Source: Megalonaias nervosa | Taxonomy: Eukaryota; Mollusca; Bivalvia; Unionida; Unionidae | Direction of reading: 5' to 3' | DNA length: 64,000 nucleotides | Assembly (NCBI GenBank): GCA_016617855.1 | Contig: JAECUM010004309.1 | Coordinates: forward strand, 1 to 64,000 | Shown: one piece after another, positions 45,060 to 56,424 of the stretch | Numbering within the stretch: the stretch's first letter is position 1 | Layout: each line of letters starts with the position of its first letter | Notes under the pieces: model-generated | What the model was told of the DNA's origin: nothing | Databases searched by the model: none | What the model saw: the letters and a program-made list of their open reading frames with translations, nothing else | Position numbers and translations under genes: made by a program

Positions 45060-46446
45060 TTACATGTTTTCTACTGGAGCATCAATAACTCTCATTCGTC
45101 CACCAACACCTTCAAGTAACATTGTTTTATCGCTGAGTATAACGGCGATTACTCTGTAATTAGCAATAGCTCCTCGCGTCACACGAGCTCGAAAATGTAT
45201 GTCAACGACAGACTGTCTGAACAAATCCAAATGTTCCAGTGAAAAGTAATAAATCGGGTACAGCGTTGTAAAATCTAGCTGTGATATTTGTAAACCGGTA
45301 TCAATATTTTGATCACGCCCCATATACGACAACAATCGATGATATACCCGCGCTACATGATTCTGTTCAAAATTCAACAGAATATCCTCTGATGGTTCCT
45401 GATGTCCATTTATTCTCAGCGACACCTCTGAAACACCGAGTTGGTCAAATATCATTGAGCTACGCATTTGATTATTTACACGTTCAACATTTTGAAATGC
45501 AACGAATATATGTCGCGGTGCAGAGACACCTTGCTGTGATGCTATCTGCCATGTAAATAAACCATTAATCGCGCTTTGAACAGTATCCGTGGTCGTTGTT
45601 AACCAAGACAACGTTGACTTGCCGCCGCTGCCCATGAAAATGAGTAACCGATCTTCTTCAGATATCGCTGGAGTCATTACTGGCATCCACAATGAAAGTT
45701 TTGTAAGATTTACTTTACCAGCATCACCGGCGGGTCGCCATATTGCATCATCGTCGGTTGCTTTTCGTACGAGTACAATTGTGTGTTTGGCTCCGAAAAT
45801 AACCTTTCGTACGTGTCTACAGAATCCAAAACTATGTGATAACAGAATCGCGCATGAAAACCTTCTGCTTTTCCCTTTCAACATTAATCGACGTGTATGA
45901 AATCCAAGATTAAAATTTGGATTAACACTCTGCAGCAGTGAAAATGCAGCGGCGAGTCGGGCTATCATTCCAGCTGGTTGTGGATCAGATGCAGTATCAC
46001 GCGGTGTTTGTACCAAAAGCAGCATCAATATTATCCTTGTAAAACATCATTGTTGGACCCGCTGATCATGAAAAATCATCGCTGTATCTTGCAAGGCCAA
46101 GTATCGTCGTAGCAATGTCAACATCTTTTTGAATGGATTCAATATTTCTTCCGTTGATCATGTACGTGGCGCTGTCAAACAACGCCATGATGCCATTGTT
46201 AACAAAACTAACACTTTCATGTTCTCCGTATTCAGTATTATCTGTTTTTAAAATTTCACCTTCTACTTCGATGAATGCTTCAGCGAGTAAGAAATATCTG
46301 CTTGTAACTTGAACTTGTAATTCGATTCGTCCACGCTGATTTGGCTGTCGTGCGTCGTAAGAATAATATTGATAATCTCGTATCGAATCATCTTTGAGAA
46401 CTGGCGCATCCAAGTCAAATGCGGGATCAGGTACACGTTTGAACAT
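45060..46446 (-). pseudogene. Major capsid protein (double jelly roll)
   Basis: About 460 residues. The N-terminal part has AEAFIEVEGEIL and VSFVNNGIMALFDSATYMIN; the C-terminal part has SHSFGF, KHTIVLVRK and LSLWMPVMTPA, all typical of Polinton major capsid proteins. Lesions: an in-frame TGA at 46,066-46,068 after YSDDFS, and a one-base shift near 46,010. The hexon-like trimer would form the capsid facets. It is preceded by the core protein gene and followed by the pX-like gene. Confidence 0.88.
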
Positions 46447-46459
46447 GTTATGTTATTGG

Positions 46460-46894
46460 TCATCGTCTAATACGAAGACCACTTCCTGATATTAAACTCG
46501 TTGATATGTTTCTTTCCTTTTCATCGGCTAACTCTGCTAGTTTTTGATTTGCGGCTTGATTTATTATTTTACTAACACTTGCAGGCATCACTTCGGTGCT
46601 GGGTAATTTTGCTGGCTGAGGTTTTCGTCGTATTAATCGTGCAAGTCTATCCTTGACTGCAGAGAATGCTTTACTAGCAACGTCACCAGCAGCACTAATA
46701 CCTTTTTCACGAACAACGTCAATAGCTTTCATTCCTAGTTGTTTTGCAATCGGTATTGCTTTTAGGGCTATCCTTCTAAATAAACCCTGAACAACATCAC
46801 CGAGTCCATCTCCGTAAAATGTTTTATATGTAGGTAATCTCGAATTTATCACCCTGACCATAGTTGGTCCACGCTGAGCAGCGTGTATGATCAT
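46460..46894 (-). CDS. Minor core protein with protease-site-like C-terminus
   Basis: Intact, 144 residues, basic, starting MIIHAAQRGPTMVRV. It has a Gly-rich GDGLGDVVQGLFRR stretch, a long amphipathic helical middle and a C-terminus LISGSGLRIRR. ISGSG fits the adenain cleavage consensus (M/I/L-x-G-x-G), so the last residues are probably removed during maturation. By position and composition it is comparable to adenovirus pVI/pX-type proteins. It ends 13 bases before the capsid gene start. Confidence 0.65.
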   Translation of the reverse strand: MIIHAAQRGPTMVRVINSRLPTYKTFYGDGLGDVVQGLFRRIALKAIPIAKQLGMKAIDVVREKGISAAGDVASKAFSAVKDRLARLIRRKPQPAKLPSTEVMPASVSKIINQAANQKLAELADEKERNISTSLISGSGLRIRR

Positions 46895-46921
46895 TTTATT
46901 ATAGTAATTATATCTAACTGT

Positions 46922-48145
46922 TTAATCACTGTGATAATCATCGGTAATTTCATTAATGAGGGACCGATACACGTTAATATCCATGATACCGCCTGTAAAT
47001 GATCGTTGACAAATTGATGAGATTTCGTTGATAATTTCAGGAGAATTATTACCAGCTCGTTTCCCACCAATCAAAATTTCTAATCTGTCCACGTCAGCAA
47101 GGACGTTGTTAGGACAAGTAACAAGACCACTTCCGGTTTTGCCTTTACCAAAAGATCAAAAATAATCAAGAAGACCTCGGGATGGAGTTGATTCTCTAGA
47201 TTCTCTAGGTGGAGTTGATTCGCCAGGTGAAATTGGTTCGCTAGGTTTTTTTCTCCTTAAGGGATTTTATTCGTTCCATTACATTTGGCTTGAAGGAATA
47301 AAAATCATCGATATCTTTTATTACTTCGAGATTTCTAGAAACGAGATATACAGCAACAATCCAATCATCAAGTTTAAAATCTTCAACATACTTGGGTTTT
47401 AAATATTTACCCCTATCTTCATAATTTGATGCAATAATCATTGTCCGGGATGGATTTTGGATAGCGTCAATACTCTTATGAGATCTAAAATATTCATTTA
47501 CTGATCTTTCTGGTTCTTGTTGTTGTTGTTGTTGTTGTATTTCCTGAAGAGCCGACGTCATTCTTTTTATAGCTGCACCATAAGCAACATATCTCGAATC
47601 GTTAGTTCGAACTCGATCAACATTAAAACGCAAACGAAAAATCCATTTATACCATTTATCGCGACCTATAATATTATCAGCATACTCGGGTTTTAGAAAT
47701 TTTTTTCGTTCATCATAAGTTAACAAAGCAGTTTCAGCTAATTTATCTATATGAAACTTTGCGATACTATCAACTAAAACCTCATTAAATTTATCAGATA
47801 AAATAACCCCTGATTCTTGCTGAGTACCTTCTGCTTGATCTATTTCTCCGGTTGGTTGTGCAGCAGCTATTTCGGCAGGAAGTTCTCGTAGAATTTTTTT
47901 TTTGTCTTTTTAGTTCGCTCCGCTATTTTTTCAGTTGATTCAGCGGTCTTTTTCAACACAGGAAGAATACCTTCAGTAGTCTTCGTGATAGGCTTAAATA
48001 ATTGTTCTGCGGATTCTGTAAATTCTTCTTGTGTTTGTTGACGCTCTTGTAATTTTTGCTTAACACCATTATGAAGCGGAAGATATTTCCGTATCGCTTC
48101 TAGTCGCCCTCGAGCTAATCTTGCTGAATGAGCTTCACCGATCAT
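46922..48145 (-). pseudogene. Long coiled-coil virion/accessory protein
   Basis: Reads from MIGEAHSARLARGRLEAI (48,145) to TAA 46,922, about 407 codons. The N-terminal third is strongly helical and charged (TESAEQLFKPITKTTEGI, ESTEKIAERTKKTKK). The middle has a Q8 run encoded by GTT/TGT-type repeats. The C-terminus has GKGKTGSGLVTCPNNV and IGGKRAGNNSPEI, a block I associate with a widespread Polinton virion-cluster protein. Lesions: shifts in the A10 run (47,894-47,903) and the A7 run (47,246-47,252), and a TGA at 47,156-47,158. It is the first gene inward from the right repeat. Confidence 0.65.
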
Positions 48146-48181
48146 TATTGATATAATAATAAACAATCTTTTTAAATCGAC

Positions 48182-48453
48182 AGCAGCAGAGAGGGTGAGC
48201 TGACAAAAAATGAGTGTGAGACGCGCAAACAAAACACGCCTAAAATTTGAAAAAAATATGTCAACGAACGAGTAACAAAAACGAACTAACCCCGTTGATT
48301 TTGTTATTGTGGCCTGTTTACCGCAACAACGAAATGTGTTCGGTTAGCGGATTCGGTTTAGCGTTATTGACCTTATTTTAGCCCTTCATAGGAACCTTTA
48401 TTTTTGCTAACGGACCCTCGGAAAAAGTTGTAGGGTCCACCCTCTCTGCTGCT
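48182..48453 (-). repeat. Right terminal inverted repeat (272 bp)
   Basis: Inverted match of 31,916-32,190, with a few substitutions and a 3-base length difference. The outer end reads CCACCCTCTCTGCTGCT; the inner end reads AGCAGCAGAGAGGGTGAGCT. Confidence 0.92.
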
Positions 48454-48458
48454 ACGGA
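48454..48458. repeat. Target-site duplication, right (ACGGA)
   Basis: Matches the five bases at 31,911-31,915. Confidence 0.6.
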
Positions 48459-49618
48459 CGGTGAGGTTACCCCGGGCGCCAGAGGTCTTGGGCGCCAAAA
48501 CAGCTGATAAAAATTAAATTGCAGGAAAATCGCTGGCTGTCATCTTCGCCCCGGGCGCCATTTACCCTTAGTATGCCACTGCCATCAAACAATATTTTTT
48601 AATGATTGGGAGGGGATCCACATGTTAAGTTTTGCGGGTTTTGTGGTGACAGAACTTCTTGCTTCGCCATTTGGGACATTGACATATAAATGGCCTAAGA
48701 ACCATTCGAAATTAACACTCACTGATCCTTATACGAAATAACTATATAGTACTCGAACAAGTTTCATAAAAAAAGTTGTTTTTTTTTTTTTTTTTATCGC
48801 TTCCACATTCAAACTCTGGACTGACTTGAACGTTACTAAATAATATCTCTCGTTTGCATAACTTAAGAAAAAACACACCAGGAAATATTTTATTAAGGAA
48901 ATAGAAAGCATTCAATAATGCATTGTCAGTTGGGAAATACCAATATTAATCCTAATTCAATAACTACCTTAGAAAGTCTCTAAGGGCCTTTGGAACTCGA
49001 GTTGTACTAGCGTAGCTGTTGCATTCATTGTTATCCTCTAGCGTGTAAATTTAACCAATCACAATTTAAATCAGCTTGCCAGCTGTTGGCTACTGGGTTT
49101 AATATTGGATGCTTAGTTACCCTATTACCCGAGTTTGACTCTACCCCTAACAAAGATTAAGAGATAAGCTACACTATAGTCGAGATTCTTCTCTACGACT
49201 GCAACTGGAGATATTCCATGTGTAAAGATGAGTTCCGTATGAAACTACGACAAATTGTTCATTTGGCGCAACTGTAGAAAATACATTTCACTATTTTGAT
49301 GAATTTCATAGCTATATGTAAAATCCAGGCTGACATTACTTAACATTGCGAACTAAAAAATTAGAAATTAGAAAGTAAATTAGAAAAATAAATTGTTAAG
49401 AAATTACAAAGTTGCCCGCTAGAGTGAAGATAATACAACTGATTCTCAAAAACAAAGATATCTGTTGAGTGGTTTTTGAACGTATTTCCAATTCATGCAG
49501 CTTCTCATAACTTCTGAATCGATTGATAATGTTAAGTTGCTGATCATCAGAATATTTGGTATTCATCTTATTCATTTTTTGGTGCTTAGTTATTGGCGTC
49601 TCGCTATTATGTCCAGCT
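48459..49618. other. Right flank of the element, intergenic
   Basis: Includes a locally GC-rich piece (48,470-48,560) with GGGCGCCA repeated three times, a poly-T run near 48,778-48,795, and otherwise AT-rich non-coding DNA. Confidence 0.5.
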
Positions 49619-49668
49619 GACTCTCTCTCTCTCTCTCTCTCGATCGATCGATCGATCGATCGATCGAT
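49619..49668. repeat. (CT)n followed by (CGAT)n
   Basis: A (CT) run of about ten units passing into seven GATC units, the same composite pattern as 1,137-1,195. Confidence 0.92.
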
Positions 49669-49859
49669 AATCTCCCAAGTATAATAATTATCACACATTT
49701 CATTATTAATCTGTCTTTATGATACTCTGTTAACGATACTTTTGCATTTTATTTGCATTTTTTGCAATTAATTTCATGCTAGTTCTTGGGCATGCAATTA
49801 CGAAGATGGTTTTTATACGAGTTATTGCCTCCTACCCAAATGGCAAATAATCCGCTGGC

Positions 49860-50390
49860 TATCTCATAAAACAAACAGCCGAGTGCACAAGCCTCTCCTG
49901 CCAGTACATAACCTTTACGCAGTCAAAATTCCTGCTGTGCCTCTTCGCAGCAACAATGGAACTGGTTCCTCGAAGTCCTAGATTAGACTGTGGAGGATCT
50001 CGGAAGAGTTTGGCCCCCAGACACGCGATGTGCAGGCCTACCGGTGTAGGGGTAGGCACTTGTGCCCGTCAACCAGTGCCTAGATATGGGTCAAATAGCA
50101 CCCACTGCCTTGTGGGCCAGACTCAGGAGAGCCAAAGCTACGAGAGATCACCATGAGATATAAAGTAGAGTGGAATCCCATTTGGAGGCTAGTGACCATT
50201 TCAATAACTTCCGTCAACTCTGTAGTCCAACCAGCGACAGAGGTGCAAGCACCAGCCGTTCTCTGGACTCGGCCTACATCATAGAGAGGGATGCTCAACT
50301 GCTGGCAAGTTTAGGCCTCCATACCTTTGCCCATGCTATGCAGTAATCCATGGAGATGAACTTCGTTATCACTATAAGGTCTTAAACTAA
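49860..50390. other. GC-richer unclassified segment
   Basis: Higher GC than its surroundings, with several short frames on both strands (66-72 codons) but none convincing. Could be a fragment of a retroelement 5' region related to the LINE at 52.9 kb. No motif proves it. Confidence 0.35.
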
Positions 50391-51690
50391 TTAACAGAAA
50401 AGAGCAAGGGCCAACATGTTTTATAAAATTCAACAAACAATTTATTTCCCTTGTTACGTGTAGGCACGTACAAATGTAACAAAAGAAAAGAGTGAAGCCA
50501 ACAAGCTTTGTAAATTTTAACAAAATAATTTATTTCCCTTGAAAACAATGTAAAATTTAGAAATAGGACTTACGGTTTGTGAATATAATCCAAAATTTAA
50601 TCCTAGGATAGAAAAATATAAGTCCTATCACTAAACAGTTCTGACTGAATCCAGGTTCGAATCTCGATGAAATTCCAATATGGAGGCGATGACGTCAGAT
50701 TAGGTCGTTGTACTGGTGGCAACAGATCCTCAATTGAATCACATTTTATAATGTTTCCTCATAGAATTCCAGAATAAATTTCCACTGAATTTCTTTGTCC
50801 CAGAACTTTTTATAAAAAAGTACACTTGTTTAGTTTTCTAATGAATAAATTATTCAGTTCCAAAAAATAGATGAACAAAACAATTTGGCAACAACAACAG
50901 AAACACCTTGTTCCATCAAGGTGTAAGAATACGACTCAATAGATCTAGTAGAAAATGGCTGTTTTAAGCCTCGATTTTAGATCACATGGTAGTTCACGTG
51001 ACAGGCTACGTGATCTCTAACTTGAATAAAAAAATGACAATTATCACGTAGCTAGAATAGCCCTATCTAAGAATCAAATTTTCACACTAGAAATAAATAA
51101 AAATGAAAGGCTATTACAATTCAGCTAACACGTGAGCCGAAAATGACCTTGGCAATCGTCTTCACTTGATGTTTACAAAATCTATGCTCTAAAAATAGTG
51201 CTGAAGTAACTTATAATCTAATCGGGTCAAGCCAATTTTCCGAAAAGAGACCCAAATCCAATGAAAATTATCATTACAATAAAATGTAATGAAACAAAAT
51301 TAAAAATAAAAAAAGAATTTAAGACTAACACACAAGTAATCTAATTACATATTCGCAACACCCTGAAATACAAAGTGAAAATTTAAAAAGATCTTACAAT
51401 ATTGTGAAATAAATCTCAAACAGCCCTAAAGTTCTATGACAAATCCAAAGGTATAAAGTTACAAAAGAATTCCAGTGGTGTTCTGAATAAATTCCAATAC
51501 TCAACGTGCTCATGTGCCAATGGCATCGAATGTGCTAATTTGCCAACAATCTTGATATTTCTATAATCCAAAGTGTCCTTGAATGAATTCACACTAATTC
51601 CATAATAGTGCTTTAGTCTAAGAAATGTTAATAAACACTTTGTTATTCCAGTAAATAATTTAAATAAATAGATCCTCAAAAATTAAAAAA
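50391..51690. repeat. Dispersed repeat, copy B (with internal duplication)
   Basis: The block homologous to 1-58 occurs twice (50,396-50,450 and 50,481-50,545). The block homologous to 60-390 occurs at 51,360-51,680, in the same orientation as at the window start. Between them lies about 0.8 kb of unrelated AT-rich DNA. Non-coding. Confidence 0.6.
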
Positions 51691-52799
51691 CTGAACGCAA
51701 CAATAAGACTGACTCTACTTCCGATGTTAAGATAGGAAAAAGTAATTCTAATATATGGAACCTAAATAGAAAAACCTACGACACAATTTGAAAATTAGGA
51801 TGTGTGTCAAAAGTTCATTTCCAGAAAATTCTAAGTTATCAACAATCTTATATAGATCCCCACTACTCTGTCATCTTAATGGAAACTTCCATCCAATTAT
51901 AAAGAAAATTCGTTTCTCGAAAACAATCCAGGCTAAGGTATATATATATGGCAATCCAGGCTGTATCTAGAACAGCATATATATATACACACACACTCAC
52001 ACATACACACACAGGTTGAGAGATCTGGTAACTTTTGTTCATAACTGTAAATTGTAGCGATTAGTTCTTGGTACTGTTTGTACACGGACATAGATTTTAT
52101 TTAAGATATTAGGAGTGCCTTAGATTGCGAACGATCTAAAAACAGCTGTGATCAAGTTTCTAATAATAAAATCTGTTTACAAGTTTTATTTCCCATTGGA
52201 TCGGTCGGTCATGTGGGTTCTTAGAAGAATTAAATTACTTCCCACTGGATGGGTCAGGTCAGTTGAGTTCTTTTACGATGTGGGATATATTTGCAAAATA
52301 TCGCATAGTGAATAGGAGCAAACTGCGTTTTTGCCCCGTATGCTTGTAAATTGAAGGTAGAGCGGGGCAATTATTTAATTTTTATTTCCCATGTTCTTGC
52401 TGTAACATCAGTCTGCAGATGCATTTAATGTTGTGGTTAGATATTATTTGAGAGGAAAGATTTGACTGTATTATTCATTCTTTTGTGTAGAACTTTTATG
52501 ATTATTTTGGATTTAATTGATAATGCTGTAAGATGCTCTTAAATGTTTATGTATAACTTTGATAATTAAATTATTTGCTGAGTTTTACAAAACTTGAACG
52601 GTTTTGCTTCTTGCAGTTATTTGGTTTATGACCACAGTCATAACAGAATCAAGCAAACGTGTTTATCCTACGTGATATTAGACATGTAGGCCCAAATCCT
52701 ACCGTTGATTATGGATCAAGGTCAATCACATAATAACTGAATGTACATAACAACCTTAATCTTTGCTCTCACCATCAAGGGCAGAATACAGCATACAAC
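51691..52799. other. Intergenic
   Basis: AT-rich, with a short TA/CA tract near 51,940-52,012. No gene or repeat identified. Confidence 0.5.
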
Positions 52800-54600
52800 A
52801 GTTTAATGTTTGTAAGTTCAGCTCAGAGGGCGTATAGTACAGCCGCCTCTGACTGGTGGAAGGACTACTGCACCCAGCTGGTCAGTTATCGCCAGCCATA
52901 AAGCTGGGCAGATCCCAAGCAGTAAGATCCTGACCCGCCTGTGTTGCCTGTCTGATCGGGTGCATGGGGCTTCAAGTTTCTTCTTGACACCAAAAAGAAA
53001 AGCATCATGATAGTAAACAAGAATAAACATGACCGCGGATACTGCAATAACAACCACAGCTCCTCAAAAGTGATCTTGAGGAGACTGCAGCAACTCGCAG
53101 GCAGAGTAATTCTGGAGACGTCGTGTGGCTTCAGAGCAGGCAGATCAGCAGTGGATATGATCTTCTCCCTACGCCAACTGCAAAAGAAAAATGCAGAGAG
53201 AAGCAGAAATTGCATAGCTTTTGTCGACTTCATCGATGTATTCGATATGGTCAGCACTGCTGGATTCTTCAAGATATTCTGAAAGATGGGCTGACGCTTA
53301 AACCTCCTCAGCCTGAACTGATGATTTCACGATAACATGCGCAGTATGGTACAATTAAATGCCCCACATTTCAAGAGCTTCGTGATCAAGCCTGGAGTGA
53401 ATCAGGGCTGCGTTCTGGTACCAACACTTAGGCATCATCTACTCGGCACTCCATAATTGTGTATTCAACGCGGAAATGGAAGTCTACCAGCACACGAGCT
53501 CTAATGGAAAATTGTATAACTTCGCCGAATTGAAAGCCAATACCAAAATACGGCACATTATTATCAGAGAACTTCTGTTCGCAGACAATCCAGTACTAGT
53601 TTCCGACGCATAAAGTCAGCCCCAAAACCTCATGGACTGTCTCTCTGTTTCTTGTTTCATGCTTTCTCTCACCATCAGCATCAGGAAAACGGTAGTCATT
53701 TGAGAAGGCGATGAATAGTAACCAAAAGTCACCCTCGATAGCCTTTCCCTGGAGGTAATCAGCAAGTTCTGCTACCTTGGATTTAGAGTGCCTGAAAGCC
53801 TGTCACTCACGAGCATATCAACACCCGCATTTGAAAGGCTGCCACCACCCTCGCAAGATTCATAAAACGCGCCTGAGATAACAACAAAATTCACAATCAA
53901 GACTTAGATGATGATCTGCCTTGTCTGTGTTCTCATTATCCTGCCATTTGCAGCGAAACACGGATTACCAACAGTCGTCAAGAAAAGAAGCTCATCGCTA
54001 TACTGTGTCACATCTTTGGTATCAAATGGAAGGACAATTTCACCACGCTGACGTCCTTACCCAAACCAATCTGCCAAACATCCCGGCACTCTTTAAACAG
54101 AGACAGCTGCGCAGGCCCTGACACCTGCGCAGGATACAATATGAATGCATCCTAAAGTTCATGCGTTACCGAGAAGTTGCCAATGCCAATAGACCAGCTG
54201 GACGTCCAAACACCGCATTAAAAATGTCTGTAAGAGTGAAATGAAAGATCTAGACATCGCATCTGCATCGACGAATGGGAATCATTTGGTAAACAGCAGA
54301 GGCAACTCGCCCCGCAGAGTTTGAGAGCTACATCATGACAAACAGTGACTGGACCAACTACACGGCAAGTGCCAGCGCATGAAAAAGACCTTACATATCA
54401 CAAAGCACAGCTGTGTCACTTGCTACTCTCACTCTTGTTCCAGAATGGGACGAATTAGCCGCCTGATAAAACGCAGCAGGAATACTCCATCACGACCAAG
54501 CTCACATCACCAAAAAATGATGGTACTTAATCGGTGTTATATGCACTCGTGCGAAGCAGACACACTCATCTATCTACACAGTCATTCCGGATTCCTATGA
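52800..54600 (+). pseudogene. Decayed non-LTR (LINE) reverse transcriptase
   Basis: Plus-strand frames contain CGFRAGRSAVDMIFSLRQLQ and then FVDFIDVFDMVS (fingers and palm; normally FxDxxKAFDxV). These are followed, in shifting frames, by NQGCVL and a degenerate LFADN where an F/Y-A-D-D box is expected. Past the RT come the characteristic LRRPxHLRR and RPAGRPNTA regions and a Cys-rich tail. Many stops and shifts make it clearly dead. The order and motifs fit an RTE- or jockey-related LINE common in invertebrates. The 5' limit is uncertain. Confidence 0.8.
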
Positions 54601-55309
54601 AAGAAATCAAGGTATATAGGATTCATTATAGAGAATTATAAATATACACCAGACAGAACGGAAAGTGCTATCCCTGGATTCTCTAGGAGAATGCTTGATA
54701 ATAATAGGCATAATTAATATTTAATACAATACCTTACAGGTTAGAGAATATTTAATTCATACTCTACGGAGATTCGAACTATCCGCTCTGTCTTGGGGTA
54801 TATTTACACCCACAAATGTTATTTATCCAGATTAACGCAAGGTGCTGTATTTCCCCAGGAGCTATTCGTCGTAGAACAGCGTTGGCTCGTTGGTTTAGGC
54901 TTGAACCACTCGTGAAATTGATTTTCTCCCTATGATCAGCCCCCATGGCATGCCGTGGCATATCCATGGGCAAGGCACTTTACTCTACTTGCCTCAGAAC
55001 AATATGTCACGATGATCAATTTCTTCCATATTCAGGGCGAAAACATAACATCTACTATCGTTATGGGTCCATGGCATATTTTTGTAATTAAAGAAATAAA
55101 GAGGGAAAGAAGCAGACATAAAACTGCATATTGAAAATGTTCTAAACTAGCATAACGTGAATTTCATACAAGTTACATAAATTATCTTGTTTCTCTTTTA
55201 CCTTACCGGAACTTATATACAACACGACAATATATATTTGCTAACAAATAATCGGATATAGATTTGAAATTAGTCTAGAACAATATTTCCAAAGCACATT
55301 AGTAGTAAT
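54601..55309. other. Intergenic
   Basis: AT-rich with no gene. Ends where the repeat-rich left part of the second element begins. Confidence 0.5.
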
Positions 55310-55317
55310 AGGGGACA

Positions 55318-55440
55318 CCGTAGCCTCACGTAGACCGTAATGTTAATTTTAGGGGGTTGTACCGTAGCCTCAGAATTTATAGCCTCAAAAATATCACTTT
55401 TTTACCGTAGCCTCAAGATTCATAGCCTCAAAAAAGTGTC
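55318..55440. repeat. ACCGTAGCCTCA / ATAGCCTCAAAAA repeats
   Basis: The GTAGCCTCA/ATAGCCTCA box occurs five or six times in 120 bases. The pattern marks a distinctive left border zone for the second element. Confidence 0.75.
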
Positions 55441-55454
55441 TCGTCACTATAGTC

Positions 55455-55606
55455 TCAGTGGAATTTTGTATAGTGACTAGCACACCCTGGGACTGTATAG
55501 CTTTAATGGAAATTTTGTATAGTGACTAGCACACCCTGGGACTGTATAGCGACAATGGGAATTTTGTATAGCGACTAGCACACCCTGGGCCTGTATAGCG
55601 ACAAGA
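55455..55606. repeat. ~50-bp tandem repeat, three copies
   Basis: Unit GGAATTTTGTATAGTGACTA then GCACACCCTGGGACTGTATAGC. Spacing is about 49-50 bases. It lies just outside the hairpin at 55,615 and may be part of a terminal or subterminal repeat of the element. Confidence 0.85.
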
Positions 55607-55614
55607 GGAATGGA

Positions 55615-55690
55615 ACAGGTAGGGTAACGTCACGGTACTGGACATTGGCAACAATGTAGCAATGTAGTACCGTGACGTCATGCCACCTGT
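55615..55690. promoter_or_regulatory. Inverted repeat carrying a CRE (TGACGTCA)
   Basis: Arms of 25 bases (ACAGGTAGGGTAACGTCACGG... and ...CCGTGACGTCATGCCACCTGT) around a 26-base loop. The right arm contains the palindromic CREB/ATF site TGACGTCA at 55,673-55,680; the left arm has AACGTCAC. Could be an enhancer or a replication-related hairpin. Confidence 0.6.
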
Positions 55691-55915
55691 GTCGTTTCTA
55701 TATACAAATACGAATCATTCTCGCGTTCGTGGTAGGTTTTATATATTAGTTTTTTTTCCGTAGATTGATGAACATTAATTTATCCTACACAAATTATAAA
55801 ATGACTAAACAAATTTTTTAGGGAAGAGAGAATAAATATCTACACAAATTATAAAATCGAATAAAAATTTTTTTTAGGCAAAGTGAAAATAAATATCTTT
55901 TCGAGGCAATGGAGT
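55691..55915. other. AT-rich 3' side of the minus-strand gene
   Basis: Contains TATCTACACAAATTATAAAAT twice in degenerate form. No gene. The downstream purine element of the minus-strand stem-loop (TCGAAAAGATAT) lies at its right edge. Confidence 0.5.
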
Positions 55916-55931
55916 GGCCCTGAAAAGGGCC
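55916..55931 (-). terminator. Histone-type mRNA 3' stem-loop (minus-strand gene)
   Basis: The minus strand reads GGCCCTTTTCAGGGCC, an exact match to the metazoan histone mRNA 3' stem-loop (GGCYCTTTTCAGRGCC): six-base stem, TTTC loop. It is preceded by AACAAC and followed by ACTCCA and then, about 12 bases on, TCGAAAAGATA, in the place of the U7-snRNA-binding downstream element. It lies about 27 bases after the stop codon at 55,959. Confidence 0.85.
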
Positions 55932-55958
55932 GTTGTTTGTTATGTTAACACCATTCCG

Positions 55959-56192
55959 TTAACATAGAGGGCATCGCATAGGTCTTCTTCTCTTCCTTGA
56001 ACTTCGTCTAACCTCTGGTCCATAAATCAGAACTCGCTTCAGACAGCCTTGTCTTTCCACATAAGTCCTTCTTTTCCAAATGCTTGTCTCGGTGATCCTA
56101 ACGATTCTCCATGATGATCTGACATACATGGGTAAGTCCGTATGGAAAAACAACGACGATACGAAAGTAGAGGTTTCAACGTTGGTCCACAT
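55959..56192 (-). CDS. Small basic protein of unknown function (77 aa frame)
   Basis: First ATG after a TATAAATA box (minus, 56,236-56,243). It encodes 77 residues with a basic C-terminus (RRSSRKRRRPMRCPLC). An alternative frame from 56,126 (MSDHHGESLGSPRQAF) has stronger purine-first codon character but two in-frame TGA codons, and ends LCDALYVNGMVLT. The gene may therefore be a frame-shifted fusion of the two, or may use the second frame. Not histone-like by sequence, despite its histone-type 3' end and divergent pairing. Confidence 0.45.
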   Translation of the reverse strand: MWTNVETSTFVSSLFFHTDLPMYVRSSWRIVRITETSIWKRRTYVERQGCLKRVLIYGPEVRRSSRKRRRPMRCPLC

Positions 56193-56424
56193 CTTTGTGA
56201 CGTGAACAGGTGAAGGGAATGAAGTGAACCGCGTTTATTTATAGTGGAAGAGCGGATCGAAACGGATTGAAATTGTCCACCAATGACAACACGCGTTACA
56301 AAATTCAGTCACTTCGCGGAGTCTGTCTTCCAATCCGAAGAGAGCTACCTGTGACGTCACATTTCCTATATAAGTGCGCGAGCGTCTGTGCGCAGTGAAT
56401 CGATGCGACATTGTTTTGTGAAAC
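56193..56424. promoter_or_regulatory. Bidirectional promoter with CRE and two TATA boxes
   Basis: The 232-base space between two divergent genes. TATAAATA faces left (56,236-56,243). TGACGTCA (CRE, 56,352-56,359) and TATATAAG (56,367-56,374) face right, about 50 bases before the ATG at 56,425. Layout resembles divergent histone gene promoters and strong viral early promoters. Confidence 0.7.

Larger units (their letters stand above)
31916..48453. mobile_element. Polinton/adintovirus-like element, complete, 16,538 bp
   Basis: The element is bounded by ~273-bp terminal inverted repeats starting AGCAGC and ending GCTGCT, inside an apparent 5-bp target duplication. It carries the complete Polinton core: integrase, family B polymerase, packaging ATPase, adenain-like protease, major capsid and penton. 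It also has phospholipase A2, SF1 helicase, fibre-like protein, HNH nuclease and small virion proteins. The left half mixes strands; the right half (41.2-48.1 kb) is all minus. A SINE has inserted at 39.3 kb and many genes carry one to three inactivating changes. The element is therefore probably no longer autonomous, but is young enough that all domains are readable. Confidence 0.93.
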
